From CAWDLX01 sp963753485 (GTDB lineage Bacteria > Actinomycetota > Actinomycetes > Mycobacteriales > Micromonosporaceae), in the NCBI GenBank assembly GCA_963753485.1, contig CAVWCL010000020.1, positions 248,001-312,000 on the forward strand: a stretch of DNA of 64,000 nt, given 5' to 3'. Positions 34,500 through 43,400 of the stretch are shown piece by piece; position 1 is the first letter of the stretch; every line of letters begins with the position of its first letter. The position numbers and the translations under genes were made by a program. The notes under the pieces are model-generated. The model was not told the DNA's origin and searched no databases. It saw only the letters and a program-made list of their open reading frames with translations.

Positions 34500-35687
34500 T
34501 CAGTCGGGCAGCAGCGGGACGGACTCCATCTCGTCGCGACCGAGCAGGACCGCCCGGGTTACCGCGGCCGAGCCGAACCGTTGGCGCACCGCATCGAGCG
34601 CGGTGTCGAGATCGCCCCGGTCGGGCGCGCCCAGGGGCAGTTCGAGCTGGATCGCGGCGTCGTCGACCAGGTTGGCCACGGCCACCCCGACCAGCGTGAG
34701 GCCGCGGCGGTCGATGGTCGCCGCGGTCGCGGCGAGCAGGCCGCGGACCGTGTCGAGGATGGTCTGCGTACGGGCGGTCGGCCAGGGCAGCGTCCGCGAG
34801 CGGGTGGCCCGCGAGTAGTCGTCGAAGCGCAACCGCAAGACGACGGTCCGGCCGATCCGCCCACCCGCCCGCAGCCGCCGGGCGACCCGGTCGACCAGAC
34901 CGGCGACGACCGCGTCGATTGCGTCGGCGCTCGGCTGGCTGCGGCCGAGCGCGTGCTGGGATCCGATCGACTGGCGCCGCCGACCGGGCCGTACCGACCG
35001 GGGATCGCGGTTGTGGGCGAGCGCGTGCAGGTGCCGGCCGGCGGCCGGTCCCAGGATGGAGACGAGGGCGTGCTCGCCGAGGTCGGCCACCGCGCCGACC
35101 GTGGTGATCCGGCGCTCGCGCAACTTCGCCGCGGTCACCGGCCCCACGCCCCACAGGCGCTCGACCGCCAGCGGGTGCAGGAACGCCAGCTCCCGATCGG
35201 ACGGCACCACCAGCAGCCCGTCCGGCTTGGCCACACCGCTGGCCACCTTGGCCAGGAACTTGGTGCGGGCCACCCCTACCGTCACCGGCAGCCCGACCTC
35301 GGTGAGGACCTCACGGCGCAACCGGATGGCGATCTGCGTCGGCGTTCCGGAGACCCGCCGCAAGCCGCCGACATCGAGGAAGGCCTCGTCGATCGAGAGC
35401 CCCTCGACCAGCGGGGTCGTGTTGCGGAACACCTCGAAGACCGCGCGGCTCGCCTCGGAGTAGGCCGACATTCGCGGGGGCACCACGATCGCGTCCGGGC
35501 ACAGCCGCCGGGCGGTCCGCCCGCCCATGGCGGACTGGACGCCGCACGCCTTCGCCTCGTAGCTGGCCGCGAGCACCACACCGGCCCCGACGATCACCGG
35601 CCGGCCGCGCAACCGCGGGTCGTCGCGTTGCTCGACCGACGCATAGAAGGCGTCCAGGTCGGCGTGCAGGATCGGCCCCTCGGACAC
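34500..35687 (-). CDS. dinB: DNA polymerase IV (Y family)
   Basis: A 395-residue translesion polymerase. Catalytic acids are in HADLDAFYASVEQ (second strand) and SIDEAFLDV; the helix-hairpin region LWGVGPVTAAKLRE and the little-finger domain follow. It copies damaged DNA with low fidelity. The conserved ILHADLDAF block begins six residues after the GTG at 35687, so that start is nearly forced. A palindromic LexA box overlaps the GTG itself, indicating SOS control and a leaderless or very short-leader transcript. Confidence 0.95.
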   Translation of the reverse strand: MSEGPILHADLDAFYASVEQRDDPRLRGRPVIVGAGVVLAASYEAKACGVQSAMGGRTARRLCPDAIVVPPRMSAYSEASRAVFEVFRNTTPLVEGLSIDEAFLDVGGLRRVSGTPTQIAIRLRREVLTEVGLPVTVGVARTKFLAKVASGVAKPDGLLVVPSDRELAFLHPLAVERLWGVGPVTAAKLRERRITTVGAVADLGEHALVSILGPAAGRHLHALAHNRDPRSVRPGRRRQSIGSQHALGRSQPSADAIDAVVAGLVDRVARRLRAGGRIGRTVVLRLRFDDYSRATRSRTLPWPTARTQTILDTVRGLLAATAATIDRRGLTLVGVAVANLVDDAAIQLELPLGAPDRGDLDTALDAVRQRFGSAAVTRAVLLGRDEMESVPLLPD

Positions 35688-35700
35688 GAACGTATGTTCG
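35687..35700. promoter_or_regulatory. LexA (SOS) box at the dinB start
   Basis: CGAACGTATGTTCG, a perfect 14-bp palindrome matching the actinobacterial/Bacillus SOS consensus CGAACnnnnGTTCG. It overlaps the first base of the dinB start codon. Confidence 0.8.
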
Positions 35701-35726
35701 CACAGCCGTGGGCCTGGTGCCAGGCC

Positions 35727-36968
35727 TCAGAGGGCGGCGCGCAGCCCCGTGAGCCCCGCCACGGCCGCCGTGCCGAGCAGGGCGAGACTGGCCGCGTCGC
35801 GCCACTGCACCGCGCCGGGCAGACCGAGGTAGATCCGGGCGCCGTCGGGGCTGGCGACCAGGCCGCGCAGCGGTGCCGGCAGCGTGACGTGGGCCCGCAC
35901 CGCCAGGCTGTCCCGGTCGACCAACCGGAGCTGGTTACCGACACCGACGACGACATCAGTGCCGGTGGTGACCGCGTACGCCGTTTCGAGCATGGCCGCG
36001 AGGGCGACGCTTCGCAGCACCGTGAGCCCCTCGGTGTCGACCGCCGCCAGCCGGCCGCCGGCTGCGTCGACGACGTAGAGGCGGGTGCCGTCCGGAGCGA
36101 TCGTGAGCGCATGGCCCAGGTGCGGGTCGCGGCCGAACGGCGCTGGCAGGTCTATGCAGTAGGCCCAGTGCTGGGTGAGGTGCAGCGTGTGGATGAACGC
36201 GCTGTCGTCCCCGCTCCACCCGGCCGACCCCGGTTGGTGGGTGTAGAGGGTGTAGAGCACGTCACAGCCGGGCGAGAAAACCGCGGTACGGCGTTCGCCG
36301 CGCATCTGCTCCTCGGCGTCGACCGGGATGGGTTGCTTGTCGCGTCCCAACAGCGGGCTGGCCGCGCCGCTGGCGATGGTGATCTCCCGCACCCGGTAGT
36401 GGTCCGGCGCCGTCGCCGGCTGCCAGTCCAGCACGTAGAGCCCCTGGTCTTCACTGGAGAACGCGTCCGGCACGTAGTTTCCGGCCAGGTCGAGGCGCTG
36501 CGGCGCCGGCCCGGCACCGACGACGAGCACGCTGGTGCGGGCGCGAGCGGCCACCGCGCCCCCGTAGCCACCCTGATCCTGGTTCGCCGGCCCGGCCTCG
36601 TCCGATCCGGCCGGCAGCAGCGCGACCGTCGACCCGGAGGAACCGACCACCGCGGGCACCCAGGCGCCGCGGAGGTGGGTCGTGCCGGTGACCTGCCCCG
36701 ACCGGGTAGCCACCGCGACCAGGTCGGTGTCCGCGCCCACCCGCCGTACCGTGTAGATCGTCCCCCCGCTGGGCGCGGCGACCGCGATGCCGAGTGGGTC
36801 GATCCGCCCGCCGCGCAGCGCCGCCGCCCCGCCGCGGGCATCGAGCAGGACCACATCGGGTGCAGCCGACGTGGTCACCGGGGCCGCCCGGTTGCCGCGA
36901 CCGCAGCCCACCACGGTCAGGAGTGCGCCGGCGCCGGCCGCGGTGAGAAGGTTGCGTCGAGTCGTCAT
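35727..36968 (-). CDS. Tat-exported lipoprotein with beta-propeller repeats
   Basis: A 413-residue protein whose N-terminus combines a twin-arginine motif (TTRRNLLTAAGAG) with a lipobox ending in VVGC (Cys at about residue 22), so it should be exported folded and anchored by lipid. The rest shows repeated blade-like segments (TIAPDGTRLYVVDAAGGRLAAVD, cut short here: TIAPDGTRLYVVDAAGG; VASPDGARIYLGLPG), typical of YVTN/WD-like propellers. It is divergent from the sigma-factor fusion gene (66 bases between starts), which might control it. Binding partner unknown. Confidence 0.8.
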   Translation of the reverse strand: MTTRRNLLTAAGAGALLTVVGCGRGNRAAPVTTSAAPDVVLLDARGGAAALRGGRIDPLGIAVAAPSGGTIYTVRRVGADTDLVAVATRSGQVTGTTHLRGAWVPAVVGSSGSTVALLPAGSDEAGPANQDQGGYGGAVAARARTSVLVVGAGPAPQRLDLAGNYVPDAFSSEDQGLYVLDWQPATAPDHYRVREITIASGAASPLLGRDKQPIPVDAEEQMRGERRTAVFSPGCDVLYTLYTHQPGSAGWSGDDSAFIHTLHLTQHWAYCIDLPAPFGRDPHLGHALTIAPDGTRLYVVDAAGGRLAAVDTEGLTVLRSVALAAMLETAYAVTTGTDVVVGVGNQLRLVDRDSLAVRAHVTLPAPLRGLVASPDGARIYLGLPGAVQWRDAASLALLGTAAVAGLTGLRAAL

Positions 36969-37034
36969 GCCCGAAGGACACCGCGGGAACGGCATCGGTT
37001 CCGGCGGTGTCAACCGGGTGAGGATGGAGGTCAC

Positions 37035-38171
37035 GTGGTCGACGACGCCGATCTGGTGTCCCGGGCCCGCGATGGCGACCGCGACGCCTTCGGCGAACTG
37101 GTCGCCCGGCACACGGAGGCGGCCGCCCGTACCGCCCGCCAGCTGGGCGCCGGTGCGGACGCCGACGACATGGTGCAGGACGCCTTCGTCAAGGCGTACC
37201 GCCGGCTGCCCGAGTACCGCGGCGAGTCGTCCTTCCGGTCCTGGCTGCTCGCCATCGTCGCCAACGAGACCCGCAACCTGCACCGCTCCCGGCGCCGCCG
37301 CGACGAGGCCGGCCAGCGGGCCGCGCTGGCCAGCCCAGCCGCGCCGGCGGACACCTCGGTGACCTCGACCCTGGCCGCGGAGGAGCGCCGCGAGCTGGTC
37401 GCCGCCGTGCGGGGGCTGGCCCCGGCCGATCGCGACGTGCTCGCCTATCGATTCCTGCTCGACCGCAGCGAGGCGGAGACCGCCGCATTGCTGGACTGGC
37501 CGGTGGGCACGGTCAAGTCACGGACCTCGCGCGCGCTGGCGAAACTGCGTACCCGGCTCGGCATCGCGATCGGCGTGGCGGTCGCCGTCGCCGCCGTGGT
37601 GGCCGTGCCGCCGGCCCGGTCGGCGGTGGCCCACGCGGTTGCCCGGGTGCTGCGCTTCGCCGGCGTGGAGGTCCAGGACACCGGTCGGGCGCCAGGCGGC
37701 GCGGTGCGGGTCGTGATCCCGGTCTCCCCGCGGCCGATTCCGTCGGATCACCCGGTGAGCCTGGCCGAGGCTCGCCGGGTGGCCGCGTTCCCGGTCGGGG
37801 TGCCGGCCGAGCTGGGCCAACCAGACGAGGTCTGGGTCGCGGATCAGGCCGCCGACGGTACGCCGCGGGTGGTCTCGTTGGTGTTTCGCGGCGGCGCGGT
37901 CCGGGTGGACGAGTTCGACGGCTCGTTCGACCTCATGTTTGCCAAGATCGCAGACGGCGTCACCTGGACCGAGGTGCGCGGGAGCACCGCGCTCTGGCTT
38001 GCCGGTCCGCACCTGGTGACCTACGTGGACCGGGGCGGTCTGCGCCATCCGGCCACCAGCCGGCTCGCCGGGCCAACCCTGTTGTGGCAGGACGGGATCG
38101 TCGGCTACCGGATCGAGGGCGTCAAGACGGAGACCGAGGCCTTACGCATCGCCGCGTCGTTCGCGTCCTGA
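37035..38171 (+). CDS. ECF sigma factor fused to a membrane sensor domain
   Basis: A 378-residue protein in three parts. Residues 5-90 are sigma region 2 (DADDMVQDAFVKAYRRLP, FRSWLLAIVANE). Residues about 118-175 are sigma region 4 (LDWPVGTVKSRTSRALAKLR). Residues 177-193 are a membrane helix, and residues about 194-378 are an external domain resembling the outer part of anti-sigma-like membrane proteins (SLAEARRVAAFPVGVPAELG). No separate anti-sigma gene is nearby. The sigma factor may be held at the membrane until a signal frees it. GTG 37035 follows GGAGG. Confidence 0.87.
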   Translation: MVDDADLVSRARDGDRDAFGELVARHTEAAARTARQLGAGADADDMVQDAFVKAYRRLPEYRGESSFRSWLLAIVANETRNLHRSRRRRDEAGQRAALASPAAPADTSVTSTLAAEERRELVAAVRGLAPADRDVLAYRFLLDRSEAETAALLDWPVGTVKSRTSRALAKLRTRLGIAIGVAVAVAAVVAVPPARSAVAHAVARVLRFAGVEVQDTGRAPGGAVRVVIPVSPRPIPSDHPVSLAEARRVAAFPVGVPAELGQPDEVWVADQAADGTPRVVSLVFRGGAVRVDEFDGSFDLMFAKIADGVTWTEVRGSTALWLAGPHLVTYVDRGGLRHPATSRLAGPTLLWQDGIVGYRIEGVKTETEALRIAASFAS

Positions 38172-38233
38172 TGGCCCGGTCGTTCGCGCTGCGGTGCTCG
38201 CACCCGCTCGCTCCTCGCGCGCACACGGTGCCG

Positions 38234-38503
38234 TCACCGCGGCAGCGCGACGTGTTCGTGGGTGACGGACTCGAGGTCGCCGGCGGCGGTGGTCAGCAGC
38301 CGGTGCCCCAGGCTGTTGAGCGCCCGAGCCACCGCGATCTCGTCGCCGATCTCCGGCACGTCCGGGTCGACGGGGTTGAGCCGGGCCCGACCGGTGCCGA
38401 GCACGTGGTTGCCGATGTCGTCGTGCAACGCGGCCTCGGCGTAGGTCTGCCCGTCCTCCTCGCCGACGAACACCTCCACCGTCCAACGCCTGATCCCTCT
38501 CAT
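38234..38503 (-). CDS. DUF1876 protein, Rv1738-like
   Basis: An 89-residue protein (WTVEVFVGEEDGQTYAEA ... LTTAAGDLESV) of the DUF1876 family. The M. tuberculosis member Rv1738 is among the most strongly induced DosR genes and structurally resembles ribosome hibernation factors, so a role in shutting down translation has been proposed. The ATG at 38503 has GGAGG seven bases upstream. A full DevR-type dyad lies 100 bases upstream (38603-38616), and the next upstream gene is another Acg-type nitroreductase. Confidence 0.9.
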   Translation of the reverse strand: MRGIRRWTVEVFVGEEDGQTYAEAALHDDIGNHVLGTGRARLNPVDPDVPEIGDEIAVARALNSLGHRLLTTAAGDLESVTHEHVALPR

Positions 38504-38602
38504 GGCCAACCTCCCTCGTGGCAGTGGTGACCCGCGGTTCTCCGAGTGGGCGACGCATCGGGTCGCACCGCACACGCTGCTATCACGGTGAGCAGGTGCA
38601 CA

Positions 38603-38616
38603 GGGCCGGTGGGCCC
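38603..38616. promoter_or_regulatory. Candidate DevR operator upstream of DUF1876 gene
   Basis: GGGCCGGTGGGCCC, a full match to the dyad, 100 bases before the ATG at 38503 and within the gap after the nitroreductase stop. Confidence 0.5.
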
Positions 38617-38637
38617 GCCGGGGACGGCTATCGGACC

Positions 38638-39657
38638 TCAGCTGCCGGCCGCCGGTGCCTGACCTCCTTGGGCCGGTGGCATCTCCACGACGTCGTCGGG
38701 CCGGCGGCGAGGACTGGCTGGCGGCGGAACCGGCTGCAGGTCGAGCCCGATCCGCAGGACCAGCTGCGGATGACCCGGGCACTCCAGCAGCGCACCGACG
38801 CCGGCGCGGGCCGCGTCGACCTCGACGGCGTCGCTTATCGGGGAGACCGCGAGACCATGCGTGGCCGCCGTGAGCCAGGCCGCGCTCAGCGCCTCACCGG
38901 CGCTGAGCCAGTCCGCCTGGGCGTCGCCGGCGGTCGCCAGGATGAGGTAGCTCGCGAAGCGGTCGTCGCCCGGTCCTGGGTGGAGCATGATCTCGCCCTC
39001 GGGCGCGAGGTCGCGCACCGGCACCGGTCGTTCGGTGCCGGCGACGATGGTCTCCCGGCCGACGCCCGCGCCGGTGGCGTGGCTGTGAGGCGTCCACCGG
39101 CGAAGCTCGGCCAGGTAGGCGTCGTCGGCGGCCTGGTGGGCTTGGGCCAGGCGGGTGGCCGCGGCCAGCGGCTCCACCTGATCGGCGCGCACGACCTGCA
39201 GCCGGGCGCCCTCAGCCTCGGCGGCGAGCCGCATCGCCCGTAGCGTCTGGTCGGGGACCGGCTGGGTGGCCACGAACGGTCGGCGGTCGGTGCGGCGGTG
39301 GCGCATCGCCCGGCCCTGAGCGAGGTCATCGATGTGCACCGGCCGGCTGCCGGCGACCTTCACTCGGGCGAGCAGGTCAGGACAGGCCGGGGCGGGCAGC
39401 CGGGCCACCGCGGCCTGGTGCCCGGCGATGGCGAGCGCGACCCGGGCGTGGTGCAGGGCAGCGCCGCAACTCACGGTCAGCAGCCGGCCTGACGCGTCGA
39501 TGACGGCGAGCTGGCGGGAGCGGTCCGCGTAGAGTTCCGCGACCCCGGGCCGGATCCGCCAGCGCCATGGTTGGGTGTTCAGGATTGACGGAGCGAGCCC
39601 GGCCAGGCGGGCGGCGTTCGCCAGTGCCGTGGTCGAATCGACCGGTGCGTCAGCCAT
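38638..39657 (-). CDS. Acg-family nitroreductase-like protein 3
   Basis: A 339-residue Acg-type protein, closest to the copy at 5337: LAPSILNTQPWRWR near the start, LLTVSCGAALHHARVALAIAG cut here to LLTVSCGAALHHA, MRHRRTDRRPF, and GEALSAAWLTAATHGL in the second half. ATG 39657 is preferred over GTG 39666 because GGGGG lies eight bases upstream. A full DevR-type dyad 52 bases before the ATG makes it one of the best-supported members of the proposed regulon. Expected to bind FMN; reaction unknown. Confidence 0.9.
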   Translation of the reverse strand: MADAPVDSTTALANAARLAGLAPSILNTQPWRWRIRPGVAELYADRSRQLAVIDASGRLLTVSCGAALHHARVALAIAGHQAAVARLPAPACPDLLARVKVAGSRPVHIDDLAQGRAMRHRRTDRRPFVATQPVPDQTLRAMRLAAEAEGARLQVVRADQVEPLAAATRLAQAHQAADDAYLAELRRWTPHSHATGAGVGRETIVAGTERPVPVRDLAPEGEIMLHPGPGDDRFASYLILATAGDAQADWLSAGEALSAAWLTAATHGLAVSPISDAVEVDAARAGVGALLECPGHPQLVLRIGLDLQPVPPPASPRRRPDDVVEMPPAQGGQAPAAGS

Positions 39658-39708
39658 GCCGTGCACCCCCTGTTGGTCCAGCCTCCTCCCGGCGGTTGGG
39701 CGGCGCCC

Positions 39709-39722
39709 GGGTCGTAGGTCCC
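39709..39722 (-). promoter_or_regulatory. Candidate DevR operator upstream of nitroreductase 3
   Basis: On the minus strand GGGACCTACGACCC, a full match to the dyad, 52 bases before the ATG at 39657. Confidence 0.6.
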
Positions 39723-39787
39723 CTCATCCCGGGCCGGTCGGCTCGCCGACGCGGGCCGGGGGTGGCCAGGTAGCCACTCCTCGCGCT

Positions 39788-40417
39788 TCACGCCCGCAAC
39801 CGGAACGGCGGATACTCGTCGGTCACCAGCACGAGGGCGTAGGCGATGACCCGGTTGTGCCAGCGGAGCACGCTCTCGACGAAGCCGAAGAGCCCGCGCG
39901 GATACCGTCCGGTGAACAGGATCGCGAACCAGGCGACGATCACCACGACCACCACCGCGATGTCCAGGAAGAACAGCACCACGTAGTGCGGGATCGCCAG
40001 GAACCACTTGACCAACGGCAGCCACCGGTTCAGCTCCCGTTGGGCGTCCGGGTACGGGTAGGCCAACCGGACCGACTGGCCCTCGTCGGTCGACGGGTAC
40101 CGGTCGTCCATGAGCGCGAGGTAAGCGCTGACCCGGTTGCCGAACCGCAACAGCTCCAGGTTCCAGTCGAACCACCAGCGCGGGTACTTCCGCCGAAACA
40201 AGATCATCAGGAACGGGCCGAAGAACAGCAGACCACCACCGGCGACCGCCACGACCCGGGCACCGTCGTACCCGCTCTGCCAGGTGCCGCCGGCCACGGT
40301 CGCCAGCACGATCGCGATCGGGATCACCGTGATCAGCCGGAAGAACGACGTCACCCGGTCGAGTGCGCGGTCGGGATAGTCCACAAAGAACTGCACGGGA
40401 TACTGATTGGGCTGCAT
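39788..40417 (-). CDS. DUF4389 membrane protein
   Basis: A 209-residue membrane protein with three or four helices (about residues 24-42, 55-73, 130-165). The repeated signature RYPRWWFDWNLELLRFGNRVSAY and YPRGLFGFVESVLRWHNRVIAY (each shown in part by RWWFDWN and RGLFGFVESVLRWHNR) marks DUF4389, which contains two copies of this element. Role unknown; such genes are frequent beside stress genes in actinomycetes. It lies between the nitroreductase and the large P-type ATPase, all on the minus strand. Confidence 0.85.
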   Translation of the reverse strand: MQPNQYPVQFFVDYPDRALDRVTSFFRLITVIPIAIVLATVAGGTWQSGYDGARVVAVAGGGLLFFGPFLMILFRRKYPRWWFDWNLELLRFGNRVSAYLALMDDRYPSTDEGQSVRLAYPYPDAQRELNRWLPLVKWFLAIPHYVVLFFLDIAVVVVVIVAWFAILFTGRYPRGLFGFVESVLRWHNRVIAYALVLVTDEYPPFRLRA

Positions 40418-40459
40418 CGATTCCCCCGGATCGACGTGGCCGGGCGGCCAGGACGGCGA

Positions 40460-40482
40460 CGCCCCGCGCGGTGCGCGGGGCG
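40460..40482. terminator. Terminator hairpin after the long P-type ATPase gene
   Basis: Perfect 10-bp stem CGCCCCGCGC with a 3-base loop (40460-40482), 15 bases beyond the ATPase stop on the minus strand and before the DUF4389 gene. Confidence 0.75.
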
Positions 40483-40496
40483 CGGAAAGACCGTGC

Positions 40497-43400
40497 CTAC
40501 GCGAGCGTACGACCGGCCGGCGCCGGATGAACGAGTTCCGCCAAACCGGCGCCGGCCGCGACCGGCCGCCGCCGGCGCGCGGTGGCGGTCAGCGCCGACG
40601 AGGCCAGCACCGAGGCACCGGTGCCGGCCGCACTCGCGGTGAGCACGGTGGCCCAGCCCAACGGCCCGAGCGGGCGGCAGCCGAAGAAATGGCTCACGCC
40701 GGGCGTTTGGATGATGGCGGTGAGCGCGGCCGCCGAGACCGCGCTCGCGCCCAGGACGAGCGGGCTGCGGTAGCCGGCGGCCACCGTCTGCCCCAGCTGC
40801 GTGCCGACCATCGCGCCGAGCGCGACCGTGCCGGCGTAGGCCGGGGTAGCGGTGGTGGCCCGGGCGACCAACCATGCCCCGGTGGCCGACGCCGCGGTGG
40901 CCGCCGCCCGGACCGCGACCTCGCGGGTGAGGGCCGCGCCCAACGACGCGTCCGGTCCCTCCTCGAGCAGGTCGGCCGGGTCCGGCCGGGCGCGCGCGCC
41001 GACGGCGAGCGCGAGGGACGGCAGCATGTCGGTGAGCAGGTTGATCAGGAGCAGCTGGCGGGCGTGCAGCGGAGAGCCCGTCGCGGAGAAGAGCCCGGTG
41101 CCGAGCGTGAAGGCGATCTCGCCGAGATTGCCGCCGACGAGCACCGAGACTGCGTCTCGCACCGCGGCCCACATCGCGCGCCCCTCGACCATCGCCTCGA
41201 TGATCGATTCGATGCCGTCGTCGATCACGACCAGGTCGGCCGCTTCCCGAGCGGCGTCGGTGCCGCGGTCGCCTAGCGCCACGCCGACATCGGCGAGGCG
41301 GATCGCGGCGGCGTCGTTGGCGCCGTCGCCGGTCATCGCCACCGTGTGGCCGGCCTGACGCAGCGCCCGCACGATGCGTACCTTGTGGGTCGGGGTGACC
41401 CGGGCGAAGACCGAGATCATCGGTGACCGCTCGGCCAGCGTCTGGTCGTCGATGCGGTCCAGTTCCGCCCCGGTGACCACGCGTCCGTCGGCCAGGATGC
41501 CCAGCTCGGCGGCGATCGACTCGGCCGTGCTGGGGTGGTCTCCGGTCGCCATGATCACTCGGACGCCGGCCGCGCGCAGGCCGGCGATCGCCTGGGCCGA
41601 GGTCGGACGGACCGGATCGGCGAAGGCGAGCAGGCCGAGGAAGTCCAGCCGCACCACCCGGGTCTGGTCGAGCTCGGCCCGGGTCGACGCGGCCCGCTCG
41701 GCGACCGCGAGCAGCCGGTAGCCCTGTGCGGCGAGCCGGTCGATCTCGGCGTCGATGCCGGCCCGGGCCGCTCGGTCCAGGGGCTGGCTGGCGCCATCCC
41801 GCAGCCAGGTCCGGCACAGTGGCAGCACCACCTCGGGCGCCCCCTTCACCGAGAGGACCTGGCCGGCGTGGGTGGCGCCGAGGGTCGCGTGGTAGCCGCG
41901 GGCCGACTCGAAGGGCACCTCGTCTACCAGCCGCCAGCCCGGGCGACCCTCGTCGGATCCGACGTCGGCGGCCTGTCCGGCGGCGACCACCGCGCGGTCG
42001 GTCGGGTGTGGCAGCTCGCCGCCGCTCGGCGGCGACGCGCGCAGACCGGCGGCCAGGACGAGCCGGTACGTGTGGTCCAGGCGGTCCACTGTGGTGTCGT
42101 CGCGTCCATCCGAGACCCGTCCCAGCCGCACCTCTCCCTCAGTCAGGGTGCCGGTCTTGTCGAAGCAGAGCACGTCCACCCGCCCGAGTGCCTCCATCGT
42201 GGCCGGGTTGCGGACGAGCACGTTGTGCCGGGACAGGCGCCGGGCGGCGGCGAGCTGGGCCACCGTGGCCACCAGGGGAAGACCCTCGGGCACCGCGGCC
42301 ACCGCGAGCCCGACCCCGGTGCCGAGCGACTCCCTGATCCCGCGTCCGCGCAGCAGACCGGTGCCGATGAGCGCGGCGCCGGCACCCAGGGCCACCGGAA
42401 CGGTGGCCCTGGTCAACACCCGTAGCCGGTTGCGCACACCGCCTTCGGGCGCCCCGGCCCGGCTCGCGTGCAGGCTGTGGCCGACCTCGGTGCCGCCGCC
42501 GGTCGCCACCACGACGGCGGTGGCCCGACCGGCACCAACGACCGTGCCCTCGTAGAGCATGCTGCTGCGCTCGGCGACGTTCGTCGCCGGTACCGGGTCG
42601 GCCCCCTTGGCGACGAGCTGGGACTCACCGGTCAGGCTCGACTCGTCCATTTCGAGATCGGCCGCCGCCAGGATGCGACAGTCACCGACCACCGCGTCAC
42701 CCGCTCCGAAGTGGACGATGTCGCCCGGCACGACCTGGTCGGCATCGACTTCGGCCTCCACGCCGTTGCGCTGGACCCGGGCACGGGTGGCGCTGGCCCG
42801 GAACAGGCGCCGCAGCGCGCGCCCGGCGCCGACCCGCTGGACCCCGCCGAGCAGCGCGTTGGTGGCCACCACCGACGCGATGAGGGCCGCATCGGTCACC
42901 GAGCCGCTCGCCGCCGACATGGCGGCGCCGGTGGCCAGGGCCGGGGTCAGCGGGTTGGCGAGCTCATCGAGGGTGGCCCGGGCCAGGCCCACATCGTCGA
43001 AACGGGCCGGCACCGGCTGCTCGGCCAGGCGCGCCTGGGCCTGGCTCTGGGCCAGGCCGCCGGGGGCCGCACCGAGCGCGTCCAGGGCCTCGCCGGCGGC
43101 CATCGCGTGCCAGTCCCGCCGGTCCCGGCCCACCGGATCGGGCCGCCGGGCCAGCCTCAGGCTGGCCAACCCGCCGGCCGCGACCGCCGCACCGGCGGCG
43201 GTGTTGACCGCCAACAGCGCCCGGCTGGTCGCGGTCCGGGCCGGCCCGGCCAGCGCGAGCAGAGCACCGGCGCCCGATCCCCAGACCGAGATGAGGCTGC
43301 CCCGGCGGGACACGGTGCGGGCCGCGGTGACCGCGTCGAGGATGCGCACCGCCTGGGCCAGGCCCGGGCCGCAGAGCAGGTGGGCGCCCCAGGGCACCGG

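Noticed and set aside
34581..38171. A 1196-codon plus-strand frame leading into the sigma factor
   Set aside because: Its first two thirds are antisense to dinB and the lipoprotein and read as Arg/Gly/Pro-rich noise. Only the part from GTG 37035 has sigma-factor motifs and a ribosome site.
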